This document shows positions 51,573-59,699 of a stretch of DNA of 64,000 nt, in pieces. The position numbers and the translations under genes were made by a program. The stretch's first letter is position 1. Each line of letters begins with the position of its first letter. This DNA is from a bacterium (GTDB lineage: Bacteria; Armatimonadota; UBA5829). The notes beneath the pieces were generated by a model. The model had not been told where the DNA came from. It worked only from the letters and a program-made list of their open reading frames with translations, and ran no database searches. The stretch spans positions 1 to 64,000 of the forward strand of contig JAJFUS010000050.1 in the NCBI GenBank assembly GCA_021372295.1, read 5' to 3'.

Positions 51573-52679
51573 TTGATACCGGTAGCGAACCCAAAGGCAC
51601 AAAACACAGCGATTAGGGAAGAAATCTCGGCGGCTCTTATGCAAGTGATGGACTCTGGACAGTTTATCCTGGGGCCCAGCGTATCCGCTTTGGAAACCGA
51701 AGTGCCCAAGGTGTGCGATGCCGGTTACGGCATTGCCGTAAACTCGGGGACGGACGCAATTGTTGTGGCGCTGGCGGCATGCGGCATCGGACCGGGCGAC
51801 GAGGTCATTACCACACCGTTCACATTCGTCGCTACCACCGAGGCTATCGTTATAGTCGGCGCGAAACCCGTATATGCCGACATCGACCCAAAAACATTCA
51901 ATCTCGACCCGGCGAAGGTCGAAGAAAAGATAACGGACAAAACAAAGGCTATATTGCCGGTTCATCTCTACGGCCAGTGCGCGGATGTGGACGAATTCGC
52001 TAAAATCGCCGAGAAGCACAATCTGAAACTGATTTACGATGGAGCGCAGGCGATTGGCTCAAAGCACAACGGCAAAGGGATCGGAATGTATGGCGAGGCC
52101 GCAACTTTAAGCTTTTACCCAACCAAAAACCTCGGCGGTTGCGGTGACGGCGGAATGGTGCTCGTGCGAGACGAAGAACTCGCCGCCAGAGCGAAATCAA
52201 TCCGTTTCCACGGGATGGACGCCACTTACTCGTATCAGTACGTAGGCTACTGCAGCAGGCTGGACGAAATCCAGGCCGCCATCCTGCGGGTGAAGGTCAA
52301 GTATATCGAGCAGTGGAATGCCGCCCGAGCGGCCAACGCCGCGTATTATATCGAGGCTCTGAGCGGGCTGCCGCTTCAGTTGCCGGTTCCCGCACCCGAG
52401 AATTATCATATATACCATCAGTTCACGATCCGCTTCGCCAAACGCGATCAGCTCAAAGCCAAGCTTGCCGAAAGAGGCGTCGGCTCGGCGGTCTTTTATC
52501 CGAGCCCGCTGCACCTGCAGAAGGCTTATCTGAACCTCGGATACAAGCCGGGAGACTTCCCAGAATCCGAACAGGTCGCGCGCGAGTGCCTGAGCCTGCC
52601 GGTCTTCCCGGAGCTGACCGAAGAAGATCGAAACACTGTCACCGAGGCTGTGAAGACATCAGTAGCGGAACTGACATAA
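51573..52679 (+). CDS. DegT/DnrJ/EryC1/StrS-family aminotransferase
   Basis: A 368-residue PLP-dependent sugar aminotransferase. The family marks are VNSGTDAIVVALAACGIGPGDEVITTPFTFVATTEAI, VHLYGQCADVDEF, YDGAQAIGSKHNGKGIG, the PLP-lysine motif SFYPTKNLGGCGDGGMV, GMDATYSYQYVGYCSRLDEIQAAILRVK, and a C-terminal SVFYPSPLHLQKAY-like VFYPSPLHLQKAY. Members make amino sugars from nucleotide-linked keto-sugars. The nucleotidyltransferase gene follows after 41 bp, which fits a surface-polysaccharide pathway, but no oxidase or dehydratase is nearby. Confidence 0.93.
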   Translation: MIPVANPKAQNTAIREEISAALMQVMDSGQFILGPSVSALETEVPKVCDAGYGIAVNSGTDAIVVALAACGIGPGDEVITTPFTFVATTEAIVIVGAKPVYADIDPKTFNLDPAKVEEKITDKTKAILPVHLYGQCADVDEFAKIAEKHNLKLIYDGAQAIGSKHNGKGIGMYGEAATLSFYPTKNLGGCGDGGMVLVRDEELAARAKSIRFHGMDATYSYQYVGYCSRLDEIQAAILRVKVKYIEQWNAARAANAAYYIEALSGLPLQLPVPAPENYHIYHQFTIRFAKRDQLKAKLAERGVGSAVFYPSPLHLQKAYLNLGYKPGDFPESEQVARECLSLPVFPELTEEDRNTVTEAVKTSVAELT

Positions 52680-52720
52680 ATTTTGAATTTTGAGTTGATT
52701 TGCGCAAAGGGGTATCCGTT

Positions 52721-53773
52721 ATGAAAGCCATGATTCTCGCCGCCGGCGTAGGTTCCCGGCTCGATCCATTGACCAGAAACGTGCCCAAACCGATGGTTCC
52801 CATCGTAAACAAGCCGGTTATGGAGCATATAGTCGAGCTTTTGGCTAGAAACGGCTTCAAAGAGATAATGGTAAACCTGCATTATCTCGGCGATCAGATA
52901 AAAGATTACTTCGGCACCGGAAAAAACTGGGGCGTGAAGATTCACTATTCTCCCGAGGATCAGCTCTGGGGCGACGCCGGAAGCGTGAAGCGCTGCGAGA
53001 GCTTTTTTGACGAAGAGACCTTTGTGGTCGTAGGCGGCGACGATCTGGCCGATATAGACATCAAGCGCCTCGTCAGATTTCATGAGGAGAAGAATGCGCT
53101 CGCGACAATCGCGCTTTCGCTGGTGGACGACCCGTCCGAATACGGCATCGCTCTTTTGAACGACCGAGGCCGGATCACGCGGTTTCTCGAGAAGCCCAAG
53201 GGCGAAGTCATCTTCAGCAACTCAGCCAACACGGGCGTCTACATATTTAACAAGCACGTATTGGAGCTTATCCCAAAAGGCACACCTTACGGCTTCGGCA
53301 ACAATCTGTTCCCAGTGCTGCTGCAGCAAAAGACCCGCGTTTACGGCTACCTCACTCGCAGCTATTGGAAGGACGTCGGCAGCCTCAAGCAGTATCAGGA
53401 AGCTCACCGCGATGCGTTGAGCGGCCGTGTTGAGGTGAAACTACCTTACACCGAGGTCAAAAAGTATGTGTGGATAGGCGAGAACGTGCAGATTGATCCG
53501 AGCGCCGAGATCGGCTATCCCGTGGTGATCGGCAATAACTGCCGGATCGAAAAAGGTGCGAAACTCCTCGAATACTCTATTTTGGGCGACAATTGCATTC
53601 TTGAAGAAGGCTCTGTCGTGAAGCAAAGCGTTTTGTGGCCCGGCGCTACTGTCATGCGAAAGACCATGCTGGAACGATGCGTTGTCGGCGAGAAGTGCAG
53701 CGTGAAGTCCAGCGCGGCGGTTTTCGATGGCGTGATCGTCGATCCGGTCAGGCGCAACGGCAATAGTCATTAG
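52721..53773 (+). CDS. Sugar nucleotidyltransferase with left-handed beta-helix domain
   Basis: A 350-residue enzyme like mannose-1-phosphate guanylyltransferase: KAMILAAGVGSRLDPLTRNVPKPMVPIVNKPVMEHIVELL (GxGxRLxPLTxxxPKPM), then the acidic loop VVVGGDDLADIDIKRLVRFHEEKNALATIALSLVDDPSEYGIALL, RFLEKP, and a C-terminal left-handed beta-helix (about 250-345) with hexad motifs NVQIDPSAEIGYPVVIGNNCRIEKGA. It activates a sugar-1-phosphate with a nucleotide; GDP-mannose versus UDP- or dTDP-sugar is not settled. The ATG at 52721 has AAAGGGG upstream. It ends just before a decayed repeat. Confidence 0.88.
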   Translation: MKAMILAAGVGSRLDPLTRNVPKPMVPIVNKPVMEHIVELLARNGFKEIMVNLHYLGDQIKDYFGTGKNWGVKIHYSPEDQLWGDAGSVKRCESFFDEETFVVVGGDDLADIDIKRLVRFHEEKNALATIALSLVDDPSEYGIALLNDRGRITRFLEKPKGEVIFSNSANTGVYIFNKHVLELIPKGTPYGFGNNLFPVLLQQKTRVYGYLTRSYWKDVGSLKQYQEAHRDALSGRVEVKLPYTEVKKYVWIGENVQIDPSAEIGYPVVIGNNCRIEKGAKLLEYSILGDNCILEEGSVVKQSVLWPGATVMRKTMLERCVVGEKCSVKSSAAVFDGVIVDPVRRNGNSH

Positions 53774-53866
53774 TTGGGCTCCGCCCCAAACCCCACTCAA
53801 AGCAAATTGTTTACACAATTGCATGGTTTCAAGGGCGGAGCCATTGGCAAGCAAAAAGTGAAACTC
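53773..53866 (+). repeat. Degenerate composite repeat with half of the 56-bp unit
   Basis: Module A (GGGCTCCGCCCC), then TCAAAGCAAATTGTTTACACAATTGCAT (left arm and part of the centre of the 56-bp unit, its right arm missing), a damaged F (CAAGGGCGGAGCCATTGG) and a trace of G (GTGAAACTCCTCA). It lies between convergent genes and its end touches the encapsulin stop codon. Confidence 0.65.
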
Positions 53867-53867
53867 C

Positions 53868-54671
53868 TCACCCAAGCACGCACACTGACGCCGGAACGCG
53901 AATCCATGGCACCAGACTTTCACTGATTTTGAAGACGAAGTGATCGTTCTCCGGGCCGACGAAGCCCGTAATCATGTCCTGGCCGACCACAATAGACGCG
54001 AACTGCCTGCCAGAGGCAAGCAGCACTCCGCCTTTTAAAATGCCCGGAGCCTTGATGACGCTGCTGCCCACAATGTTCTCCACATGCTGCAGCTCGACCT
54101 GGTAGCCCTGGGGATACAGCCTGTACAGCAAGTTATACAGGTCGGTAGCGAGCGCCAGCACGTACGGCCCATGGAACCCGGCCTTGTCCAATAAACTGAC
54201 GGCCTTGATAATATCAGCGGCAGCCGTACCGACTTCTTCCCAGTTCCCGAGTTTTATCGACTGAGACCCCTTCGCATTCAGCAGGCCGTCGATCCCCAGG
54301 CCATTGTTGCCCTGGAAGATAAGACTATCTTCAGCGGACGCTATAGACATCGCGGCGTGTGCGACAGCCTCAGTGTCGAGTGAGAAACCATCAGACTCGA
54401 ACGCCGCAAGGTCGCGCGCGCCCAATGAGAACGTCGTCTCAATGAGGGGAACGCTCAGCGCGCCGCTCGCCGTCACGCTCGGAGCCGTGTCCTTGATGGG
54501 CTTGTCACAAAGAGGAATGCTTTTCAAGCCAAGCCCGTAGGGCCCCTCGATGTCGAGGATCCTTCTGCCTGACAATTGGCTCTTTGCCGATGAAATCACT
54601 ATCTCGTCCAGCTTTGACCAGATTTGCTCGCCGCCGACGAAATCGTCGCGTCCATGATATTTGTTCGCCAT
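53868..54671 (-). CDS. Encapsulin shell protein (family 1)
   Basis: A 267-residue encapsulin (HK97-fold nanocompartment shell, formerly linocin M18 family). Family marks are IWSKLDEIVISSAKSQLSGRRILDIEGPYGLGLKSI, DLAAFESDGFSLDTEAVAHAA, SIASAEDSLIFQGNN, GLLNAKGSQSIKLGNW, AVSLLDKAGFHGPYVLALATDLYNLL, and a C-terminal tail VFKISESLVPWIRVPASVCVLG. The ATG at 54671 has AAAGGA upstream and gives the normal length; an extension to 54737 would reach into the spacer after the cargo gene. The ferritin-like cargo gene lies 66 bp upstream on the same strand, so this is a complete cargo-and-shell operon. Confidence 0.95.
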   Translation of the reverse strand: MANKYHGRDDFVGGEQIWSKLDEIVISSAKSQLSGRRILDIEGPYGLGLKSIPLCDKPIKDTAPSVTASGALSVPLIETTFSLGARDLAAFESDGFSLDTEAVAHAAMSIASAEDSLIFQGNNGLGIDGLLNAKGSQSIKLGNWEEVGTAAADIIKAVSLLDKAGFHGPYVLALATDLYNLLYRLYPQGYQVELQHVENIVGSSVIKAPGILKGGVLLASGRQFASIVVGQDMITGFVGPENDHFVFKISESLVPWIRVPASVCVLG

Positions 54672-54737
54672 AATCAATATCCTTTCGCGTCGCACATAGC
54701 CATAAACACGAATTTGCTTTCTGAAATGTCGAGGCAA

Positions 54738-55136
54738 TTATGGCTTCAAAGAGCCTACAGTAAGTTCGTTAATGCATTCAGGGGATTCTTTTTCAGCCTT
54801 TTCAAACGGGTTTGCAGGGTTGAGATCGCCTCTTGCCACTTCTTCGGCCATCTCCCTGACTTCAACTGCTCCATTTGCGATCCAGGCTTCTTCCTCGCAT
54901 CGGGTCAGTATGTTGATGAGTTCGATAAATTCGCCTACGTGAACGCGCTCCTCGTTGGCCACGTCCAGCAGGACTTTTTTTGCGATGGGGTTGTCGGTGG
55001 CATCCGCGTGAGCCTCATACAGCGCTGTAGCCTCTTCCTCGGCAGCGATGTTGAGCCTGAGCGCGCGTATAAGCTCACTGACGGTCATTTTTCTGTCGGG
55101 CACATTTCCGTAAAACGGGTCGGCAAAAGCTCCCAT
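54738..55136 (-). CDS. Encapsulin cargo: ferritin-like protein
   Basis: A 132-residue ferritin-like protein. Helices carry EEEATALYEAHADATDNPIAKKVLLDVANEERVHVGEFIELINIL with Glu and the ExxH pair (EERVH) at the diiron positions, as in rubrerythrin-like and EncFtn cargo. The C-terminus ends LTVGSLKP, the family's encapsulation tag (canonical LTVGSLRR), preceded by an acidic linker. Together with the shell this should form an iron-storing nanocompartment. GGAGGTGCTC precedes the ATG at 55136. Confidence 0.93.
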   Translation of the reverse strand: MGAFADPFYGNVPDRKMTVSELIRALRLNIAAEEEATALYEAHADATDNPIAKKVLLDVANEERVHVGEFIELINILTRCEEEAWIANGAVEVREMAEEVARGDLNPANPFEKAEKESPECINELTVGSLKP

Positions 55137-55206
55137 TGAGCACCTCCGTAGTATAGCCTGTTTGGCTCTCGTTTACCCTGTCGGAGAAATGCTCAAACGA
55201 GGATTT

Positions 55207-55267
55207 TCTTGGGCTTTGCCTTTGGACTATGCCGGCGGGTGGGAGTCCGAGGTTGAAATCCTCAGAT
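55207..55267 (+). repeat. Degenerate composite repeat (A and G only)
   Basis: TTTTCTTGGGCTTTGCCTTTGGACT (A and part of B) and GAGTCCGAGGTTGAAATCCTCAGATAA (G with one paired change, CGAGGTT / AATCCTC). The A-side flank GGATTTTCTTGGG is the same as for copies 9 and 12. It lies between the divergent cargo gene and ttcA. Confidence 0.6.
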
Positions 55268-55277
55268 AAACTAATAG

Positions 55278-55306
55278 TTGCTCGGGCGCTCGATTCCTGC
55301 TATCCT
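55278..55306 (+). promoter_or_regulatory. Extended -10 promoter of ttcA (candidate leaderless)
   Basis: TTGCTC (55278-55283), 17 bp, TATCCT (55301-55306) with the TGn extension (TGC just upstream of the -10). The start of transcription would fall at or within 1 nt of the ATG at 55314, leaving no room for a ribosome-binding site. Confidence 0.55.
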
Positions 55307-55313
55307 GATTTAC

Positions 55314-56036
55314 ATGGGCAAGAAATGGCGGACACAGGCCGAGCGTCACGCTTTTTACCTCGGCAAGAGCGTGGACAAAGCGGTTCGGGAACACAATATG
55401 ATCGCCGAGGGCGACAGAATCCTGGTCGGAATATCCGGCGGAAAAGACAGCATGTCTCTTCTGCGCCTTCTCGCGTGCAGGCAGAGATGCTCGCCGGTTC
55501 ATTATGAAATGGTCGCGGTGCATGTGCGAGGCGATGCGCGCGGCAGCGAGATTGAAGTGCCCGAATCGTTTATCGACTGGCTGAAAAGCGAAGGCGTGCC
55601 GTTTCACGTCGTGGATATCATACTCCCCGAAGGCGAACCCCTTCCCATGAACTGCGAACGCTGCGGACACAATCGCCGCCGCACTCTCTTTGAGATGGCC
55701 GAAAAACTCGGGTGCAACAAAGTCGCGCTGGGTCACAACCTCGAAGACTTCGCTCATACGGCGCTGATGAATCTGTTCTTACATGGTCGGCTTGAGACTA
55801 TGGCGTTCAGGCGCGACTATTTCGGCGGCAGGTTCGGCGTCATAAGACCCTTGGCATACGTCAGGGAACGCGACATCATACGCTTCGCCAAGGTCTGCGA
55901 ATTCCCCGTAGTCCAAACCGGCTGTCCTGTGGCTCCAATATCTCGCCGGGCTGCCGCAAAAGAACTGATGCTGAGTGTGGGCAAGGAGTTCAGGTCGGCA
56001 TGTTTCAACATTGTCCGCGCGGCCACGAAAGAATAG
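55314..56036 (+). CDS. tRNA 2-thiocytidine biosynthesis protein TtcA-like
   Basis: A 240-residue PP-loop ATPase of the TtcA/TuTA group, which thiolates tRNA. ILVGISGGKDSMSLLRLL is the ATP-pyrophosphatase motif (SGGKDS); MNCERCGHNRRRTLFEMAEKLGCNKVALGHNLEDFAHTALMNLFLHGRLETM is typical of TtcA with the CxxC iron-sulfur motif and the GHNLED active site, and QTGCPV supplies a further Cys. TtcA places 2-thiocytidine at position 32. The ATG at 55314 is chosen over the in-frame upstream start at 55278, which lies in the promoter. No Shine-Dalgarno site is visible. A related uridine-34 enzyme cannot be excluded. Confidence 0.85.
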   Translation: MGKKWRTQAERHAFYLGKSVDKAVREHNMIAEGDRILVGISGGKDSMSLLRLLACRQRCSPVHYEMVAVHVRGDARGSEIEVPESFIDWLKSEGVPFHVVDIILPEGEPLPMNCERCGHNRRRTLFEMAEKLGCNKVALGHNLEDFAHTALMNLFLHGRLETMAFRRDYFGGRFGVIRPLAYVRERDIIRFAKVCEFPVVQTGCPVAPISRRAAAKELMLSVGKEFRSACFNIVRAATKE

Positions 56037-56189
56037 TGCGGATTTCCTGCATTTGTGCCGGTAAGGTTGGTTGCACCCAAACGGAATAATATATATATCT
56101 GCCAATCATAATGTGTTCAGGCTGCTCGGGTGATTTTTGATCCGGGTCAAGCACCTGAAACCGACCATCTGTTTGTTGGGGTGCAAAGT

Positions 56190-56368
56190 GCGGAACTCAA
56201 GTTGAATTCCGCTTGACCTGGCCACCGAACCGAGTTCCTCTTCTGACCGAAGAGGGGCAAGGGGAGGTAGTGCTGCCGCACGGATGCATACCGGCACCCT
56301 CCCGCGAGTCTGGTGCACCTCGCGCCGGACTCAGTCATACCCGACCGGGCCCAAGCCCCCCGGTCGGG
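56190..56368. ncRNA. Candidate structured RNA: five hairpins in a row
   Basis: The 384-bp gap between ttcA and the glycosyltransferase gene contains five successive hairpins: 56190-56212 (GCGGAA / TTCCGC), 56237-56255 (CCTCTTC / GAAGAGG, 5-base loop), 56262-56303 (GGGAGG / CCTCCC with inner GTGCTGCCG / CGGCAC), 56306-56332 (GAGTCTGG / CCGGACTC, one G-U), and 56340-56368 (CCCGACCGGG / CCCGGTCGGG, perfect 10 bp). No U-tract follows the last. Neither strand resembles tmRNA, RNase P RNA, SRP RNA or a riboswitch that I know. A non-coding RNA, or a long structured leader or tail, is possible; strand is undecided. Confidence 0.35.
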
Positions 56369-56420
56369 CAGACTCTTGCCACTAGAGCAAACACGTGATT
56401 AAAAGTTTTTGATAGAGGGT

Positions 56421-57488
56421 TTACTCTGTTTTCGGACTCTGGCACTGCAGAATGTGCGCCACCGCCTGAATCTGCTTTTTCAAGTCGAAGAAATTCTGCG
56501 CGCGATCTCGACCCATCTTGCCCATATGCGCGGCAGACGACTCATTCGCAATCAGGCTTTCCATCGCACAAGCAAGCTCATTCGGATCAGCAGGTGATAT
56601 CAGAAACCCCGTCTCATCCGGCACGACAATCTCCGGCAGCCCCCCGACACGACTTGCGATCACGGGACGCCCGAGAGCCATCGCTTCGACCGCCGCCAGC
56701 CCGAACCCTTCCCTGATTGACGGCACGATCACGCCGTCGCACGCCGACATAAGGGTGCGCACGTCGGATATAAACCCCTTGAACTCGACGCTCTCTACAA
56801 TTCCCAGAGACTCCGCCGCGTGAGCGAGTTCGCCGCGGTTTTTGCCGTCACCCCCAAGCACAAGTCGAGCGTTCGGATGATTCTTCAGCAGGATGGACAT
56901 CGCCTCGATCGCGACTTGCTGCCCCTTCTCTTCCGACAGCCTTCCGAACACTCCGAAGATGTGCGTGCCGGGGTCATAGCCGAGTTTTCGCTTGGAATCG
57001 GCCAAATTTACGGGTCGAAATCGTCCCAAATCGACCCCATTATGGACGACATGCACCCTGTTTGGGTCCAAACCCTGCTCGCAAAGGTGCGTTTTTACAG
57101 CCTCAGAAACGGCAATTACGGCCGTCGAGCGCTTAAAACAAGTGGCGCTGTTCATCCCATGTACATGTGCGACCGACCCCACTCCGGCGATTTTAGCGGC
57201 CATCGCGCCCAGCAGGCTGGCGGTGGACAGATGCGTGTGAACAATGTCTATTTTGTGGGATTTAATGAGTTTTGCGAGCCGGAAGATCGTAATGGGGTCG
57301 ATTTTGCCGTGAGTTTTCCAGTTGACGCTTTCGATTCCCCGGCTCGCGGCGTAATCGACAAACGGCCTGCCCGACGGCACGAACAGCTCGACTTCAATGC
57401 CGAGCTTCGGAAGCTGCTCGCACAGCTCGGCGACATATACTTCGGCGCCGCCGATTCTAGATGGGGTTATGGCCTCTAATACGCGCAT
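56421..57488 (-). CDS. GT4-family glycosyltransferase
   Basis: A 355-residue retaining glycosyltransferase with the GT-B fold. The N-terminal half has TPSRIGGAEVYVAELCEQLPKLGIEVELFVP and VHTHLSTASLLGAMAAKIAGV, and the C-terminal half has GRLSEEKGQQVAIEAMSIL, GFISDVRTLMSACDGVIVPSIREGFGLAAVEAMALGRPVIASRVGGLPEIV (the E-x7-E acidic motif region). It transfers a sugar, typically from a nucleotide donor, onto surface or lipid-linked glycan; the donor and acceptor are unknown. It is followed by the ribD gene's 3' end upstream on the same strand (74 bp), so it may be the last gene of the 61384-to-56421 run. Confidence 0.9.
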   Translation of the reverse strand: MRVLEAITPSRIGGAEVYVAELCEQLPKLGIEVELFVPSGRPFVDYAASRGIESVNWKTHGKIDPITIFRLAKLIKSHKIDIVHTHLSTASLLGAMAAKIAGVGSVAHVHGMNSATCFKRSTAVIAVSEAVKTHLCEQGLDPNRVHVVHNGVDLGRFRPVNLADSKRKLGYDPGTHIFGVFGRLSEEKGQQVAIEAMSILLKNHPNARLVLGGDGKNRGELAHAAESLGIVESVEFKGFISDVRTLMSACDGVIVPSIREGFGLAAVEAMALGRPVIASRVGGLPEIVVPDETGFLISPADPNELACAMESLIANESSAAHMGKMGRDRAQNFFDLKKQIQAVAHILQCQSPKTE

Positions 57489-57562
57489 TCAATGGTTCCT
57501 AAATGGCTGAAAGTCGAAAACTGAGAGCGGAAAGTTCGGAATGAGCTGCTCTCTGCTTTCCA

Positions 57563-58645
57563 CTATTTCCTGATATATCCTTCGACGGCGATGTCATCAC
57601 CGAACCGTCTCAGACGGATATGATCGAGCTCGACCGCTGAAGATATGGTTTCTGCGCCTATTCCTCCGACCGAATCCACCGAATCGCGCCCGCCGATTAT
57701 AATCGGAGCGTGGAAGCACAGCACTTTATCGACCACGCGCTCTTCTATGGCGGATGCGGCGGTCTCTCCTCCGCCCTCAATCAACACGCTGAGATAACCC
57801 ATTTTGCCCAGCTCGCGTATCAGTCCGGCAAGCGACACCCTGCCCTTTTGCGTCTCAAGTCGTATGATTCGCGCTCCAGCCTCTTCGAGTTTTCTGAGCG
57901 ATGTCGCATCGGCATCCGGCCCTGCGGCCACAATGGAGTCTCCCGGCTGATCGAACAGCTTCAAATCAGCGGGCAAGTTGCCTGTGGCTGTAATGACGAC
58001 CCTCGCGGGATAATACGTTTTCCTGCCGAGGCGTGCCGTTAGAGATGGGTTATCGGTACGAGCGGTGTTGCCGCCGACAATTATGGCGTCGGCGCCGCTC
58101 CTGATGGTATGAGCGTATTTGCGCGAGCGCTCGTTGGTGATCCATTTGGAATCGCCGGTGCGGGTGGCTATCTTGCCGTCCAAGCTCATCGCGGACTTGA
58201 GCGTCACAAGCGGCATCCCGGTGGTGCGGTGCTTGATATATGCTTCGTTGAGAGCGCGAGACTTTTCTTCGCATAGCCCGACGTGAACGGTTATGCCTGC
58301 CGACCTCAGTTCGTCGATGCCTTTTGAGGCGACTTTTGGATCGGGATCGACCATCGCGACATATACTTCGGCTATGCCTGCCTCGATGATCGCGCGGGTG
58401 CACGGAGGAGTGCGTCCCTGGTGGCAGCATGGCTCCAGCGTGACATACATAGTCGCGCCTTTTGCGCGGTCTCCGGCGTCACGCAGGGCGAAAACCTCGG
58501 CGTGAGGCTCGCCTGCTTTTGGGTGATAGCCCTCGCCGACGATGTTGTCGTCTTTTACGATTACCGCGCCTACCATCGGATTCGGGCTGGTTCTGCCGCG
58601 CTTGGCAAGCTTCAGAGCGCGCAACATGTAGCCGGTGTGTGTCAC
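57563..58645 (-). CDS. ribD: Bifunctional riboflavin biosynthesis deaminase/reductase
   Basis: A 360-residue RibD, which deaminates and then reduces the pyrimidine intermediate of riboflavin synthesis. The deaminase domain (about 1-145) has ALKLAKRGRTSPNPMVGAVIVKDDNIVGEGYHPKAGEPHAEVFAL with zinc-binding HAE and PCCHQGRTPPC. The reductase domain (about 150-360) has LKSAMSLDGKIATRTGDSKWITN and LIEGGGETAASA. The GTG at 58645 overlaps the preceding stop (GTGA), and GAGAGGA lies 9 bp upstream; a 177-residue upstream extension reading through two other genes is rejected. The rest of the riboflavin pathway is not in the window. Confidence 0.95.
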   Translation of the reverse strand: MTHTGYMLRALKLAKRGRTSPNPMVGAVIVKDDNIVGEGYHPKAGEPHAEVFALRDAGDRAKGATMYVTLEPCCHQGRTPPCTRAIIEAGIAEVYVAMVDPDPKVASKGIDELRSAGITVHVGLCEEKSRALNEAYIKHRTTGMPLVTLKSAMSLDGKIATRTGDSKWITNERSRKYAHTIRSGADAIIVGGNTARTDNPSLTARLGRKTYYPARVVITATGNLPADLKLFDQPGDSIVAAGPDADATSLRKLEEAGARIIRLETQKGRVSLAGLIRELGKMGYLSVLIEGGGETAASAIEERVVDKVLCFHAPIIIGGRDSVDSVGGIGAETISSAVELDHIRLRRFGDDIAVEGYIRK

Positions 58646-58998
58646 TTGGGCTTGTCCTCTCTCAAATTGCGCAGCGCCCGGCGGTTCAGAGACGAATAGT
58701 CCGTCGCGACCGCTTTCAGATCGTACAGCGCGAGTATCATAACCGCTACGCCCAGAAACACGCAGAGAGTCCAGTAAATCAGCTCGATAACGAGGTTGCT
58801 GTGAAAGTTGACCCACGGGCCGATGAGCATCATCGCAAAGAGAGATTCTACCAGCACGGTCAGCGCGACGCGGATGATGCGCCGTCGACGCCCGATCACG
58901 CAGCCCGGCGCGCGCCACCTGCGCACCTCGGTTATGAACACGGCCGTCACGGCGATTATCCCGGCAATCGCGACCCACTGGCCGAAAACTAGAGACAT
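58642..58998 (-). CDS. Three-helix membrane protein, function unknown
   Basis: A 118-residue protein with hydrophobic helices near residues 7-23 (WVAIAGIIAVTAVFITEV), 44-66 (VALTVLVESLFAMMLIGPWV) and 70-92 (VIELIYWTLCVFLGVAVMILAL), and a basic loop RRRRIIR between the first two. The C-terminus (LNRRALRNLREDKPK) is basic and cytoplasmic by the positive-inside rule. It overlaps rpe by 10 bp upstream and ribD by 4 bp downstream, so it belongs to the kinase-rpe-ribD operon. No domain is recognised. Confidence 0.65.
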   Translation of the reverse strand: MSLVFGQWVAIAGIIAVTAVFITEVRRWRAPGCVIGRRRRIIRVALTVLVESLFAMMLIGPWVNFHSNLVIELIYWTLCVFLGVAVMILALYDLKAVATDYSSLNRRALRNLREDKPK

Positions 58999-59699
58999 TT
59001 CTCTGTTTCCCCGGCCAGCAGAGCCGTATTGGCGAGGAGTTTAAGTTCGTCACAGGCCTCGCGCACCGACTTGCCGTCGCCGTTGCTGTAAACCGATGAT
59101 CCAGCGACCAGGACGTTTGCGCCTGCTCGAACGACTTTGGGAGCCGTTTTGGCGTCAATGCCACCGTCCACCGAAATGTCGATGCTTACTCCAGCCTCCT
59201 CGGCCATAGCCCGCAGAGCGGCGATTTTGGGAAGCATGCTCTCGATGAAGCTCTGCCCTCCGAAACCGGGGTTTACGGTCATAATGAGCGCCACATCGAG
59301 GTCGGTAATGACATTCTCCAGCATGCACAGCGGGGTATGAGGGTTCAATGCGACCCCCGCCGGAACGCCCAGCGCCTTGATGGATTGCAGAGTGCGGTGC
59401 AGATGCGTGCAGGCCTCGGCGTGAACCGTTATCTCGCTGGCACCCGCTTTAACGAAGTTCTCAATATACAGCTCGGGTTTTTCGATCATTAGATGCACGA
59501 GCAGAGGCAGGTTCGTGAGCTTGCGCACAGCCTTGATTATCATCGGGCCGAATGTAATGTTCGGGACGAAATGGCCGTCCATTACGTCGCAGTGAAGCGC
59601 GTCGGCTCCACATTCCTGCGCCGCGGAAACGTCCTTTTGCAGGTTGCTGAAATCCGCCGCCAACAGAGATGGCGCGATAATAATGCGTTTCGTGCTCAA
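58989..59699 (-). CDS. rpe: Ribulose-phosphate 3-epimerase
   Basis: A 236-residue TIM-barrel epimerase of the pentose-phosphate pathway. Family marks are IIIAPSLLAADFSNLQKDVSAAQECGADALHCDVMDGHFVPNITFGP (Ser/His/Asp site), PLLVHLMIEKPELYI, MTVNPGFGGQSFIESMLPKIAALR and VDGGIDAKTAPKVVRAGANVLVAGSSVY. The ATG overlaps the kinase stop (59696-59699). In Firmicutes rpe follows the PASTA kinase with rsgA between them; rsgA is not here. Confidence 0.96.
   Translation of the reverse strand: MSTKRIIIAPSLLAADFSNLQKDVSAAQECGADALHCDVMDGHFVPNITFGPMIIKAVRKLTNLPLLVHLMIEKPELYIENFVKAGASEITVHAEACTHLHRTLQSIKALGVPAGVALNPHTPLCMLENVITDLDVALIMTVNPGFGGQSFIESMLPKIAALRAMAEEAGVSIDISVDGGIDAKTAPKVVRAGANVLVAGSSVYSNGDGKSVREACDELKLLANTALLAGETEKCL

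Noticed and set aside
57563..59164. A 533-codon frame giving ribD a long N-terminal extension
   Set aside because: The extra 173 codons run through the genes for the three-helix membrane protein and part of rpe in another frame, and the real start (GTG at 58645) has a ribosome-binding site and a stop-start overlap.
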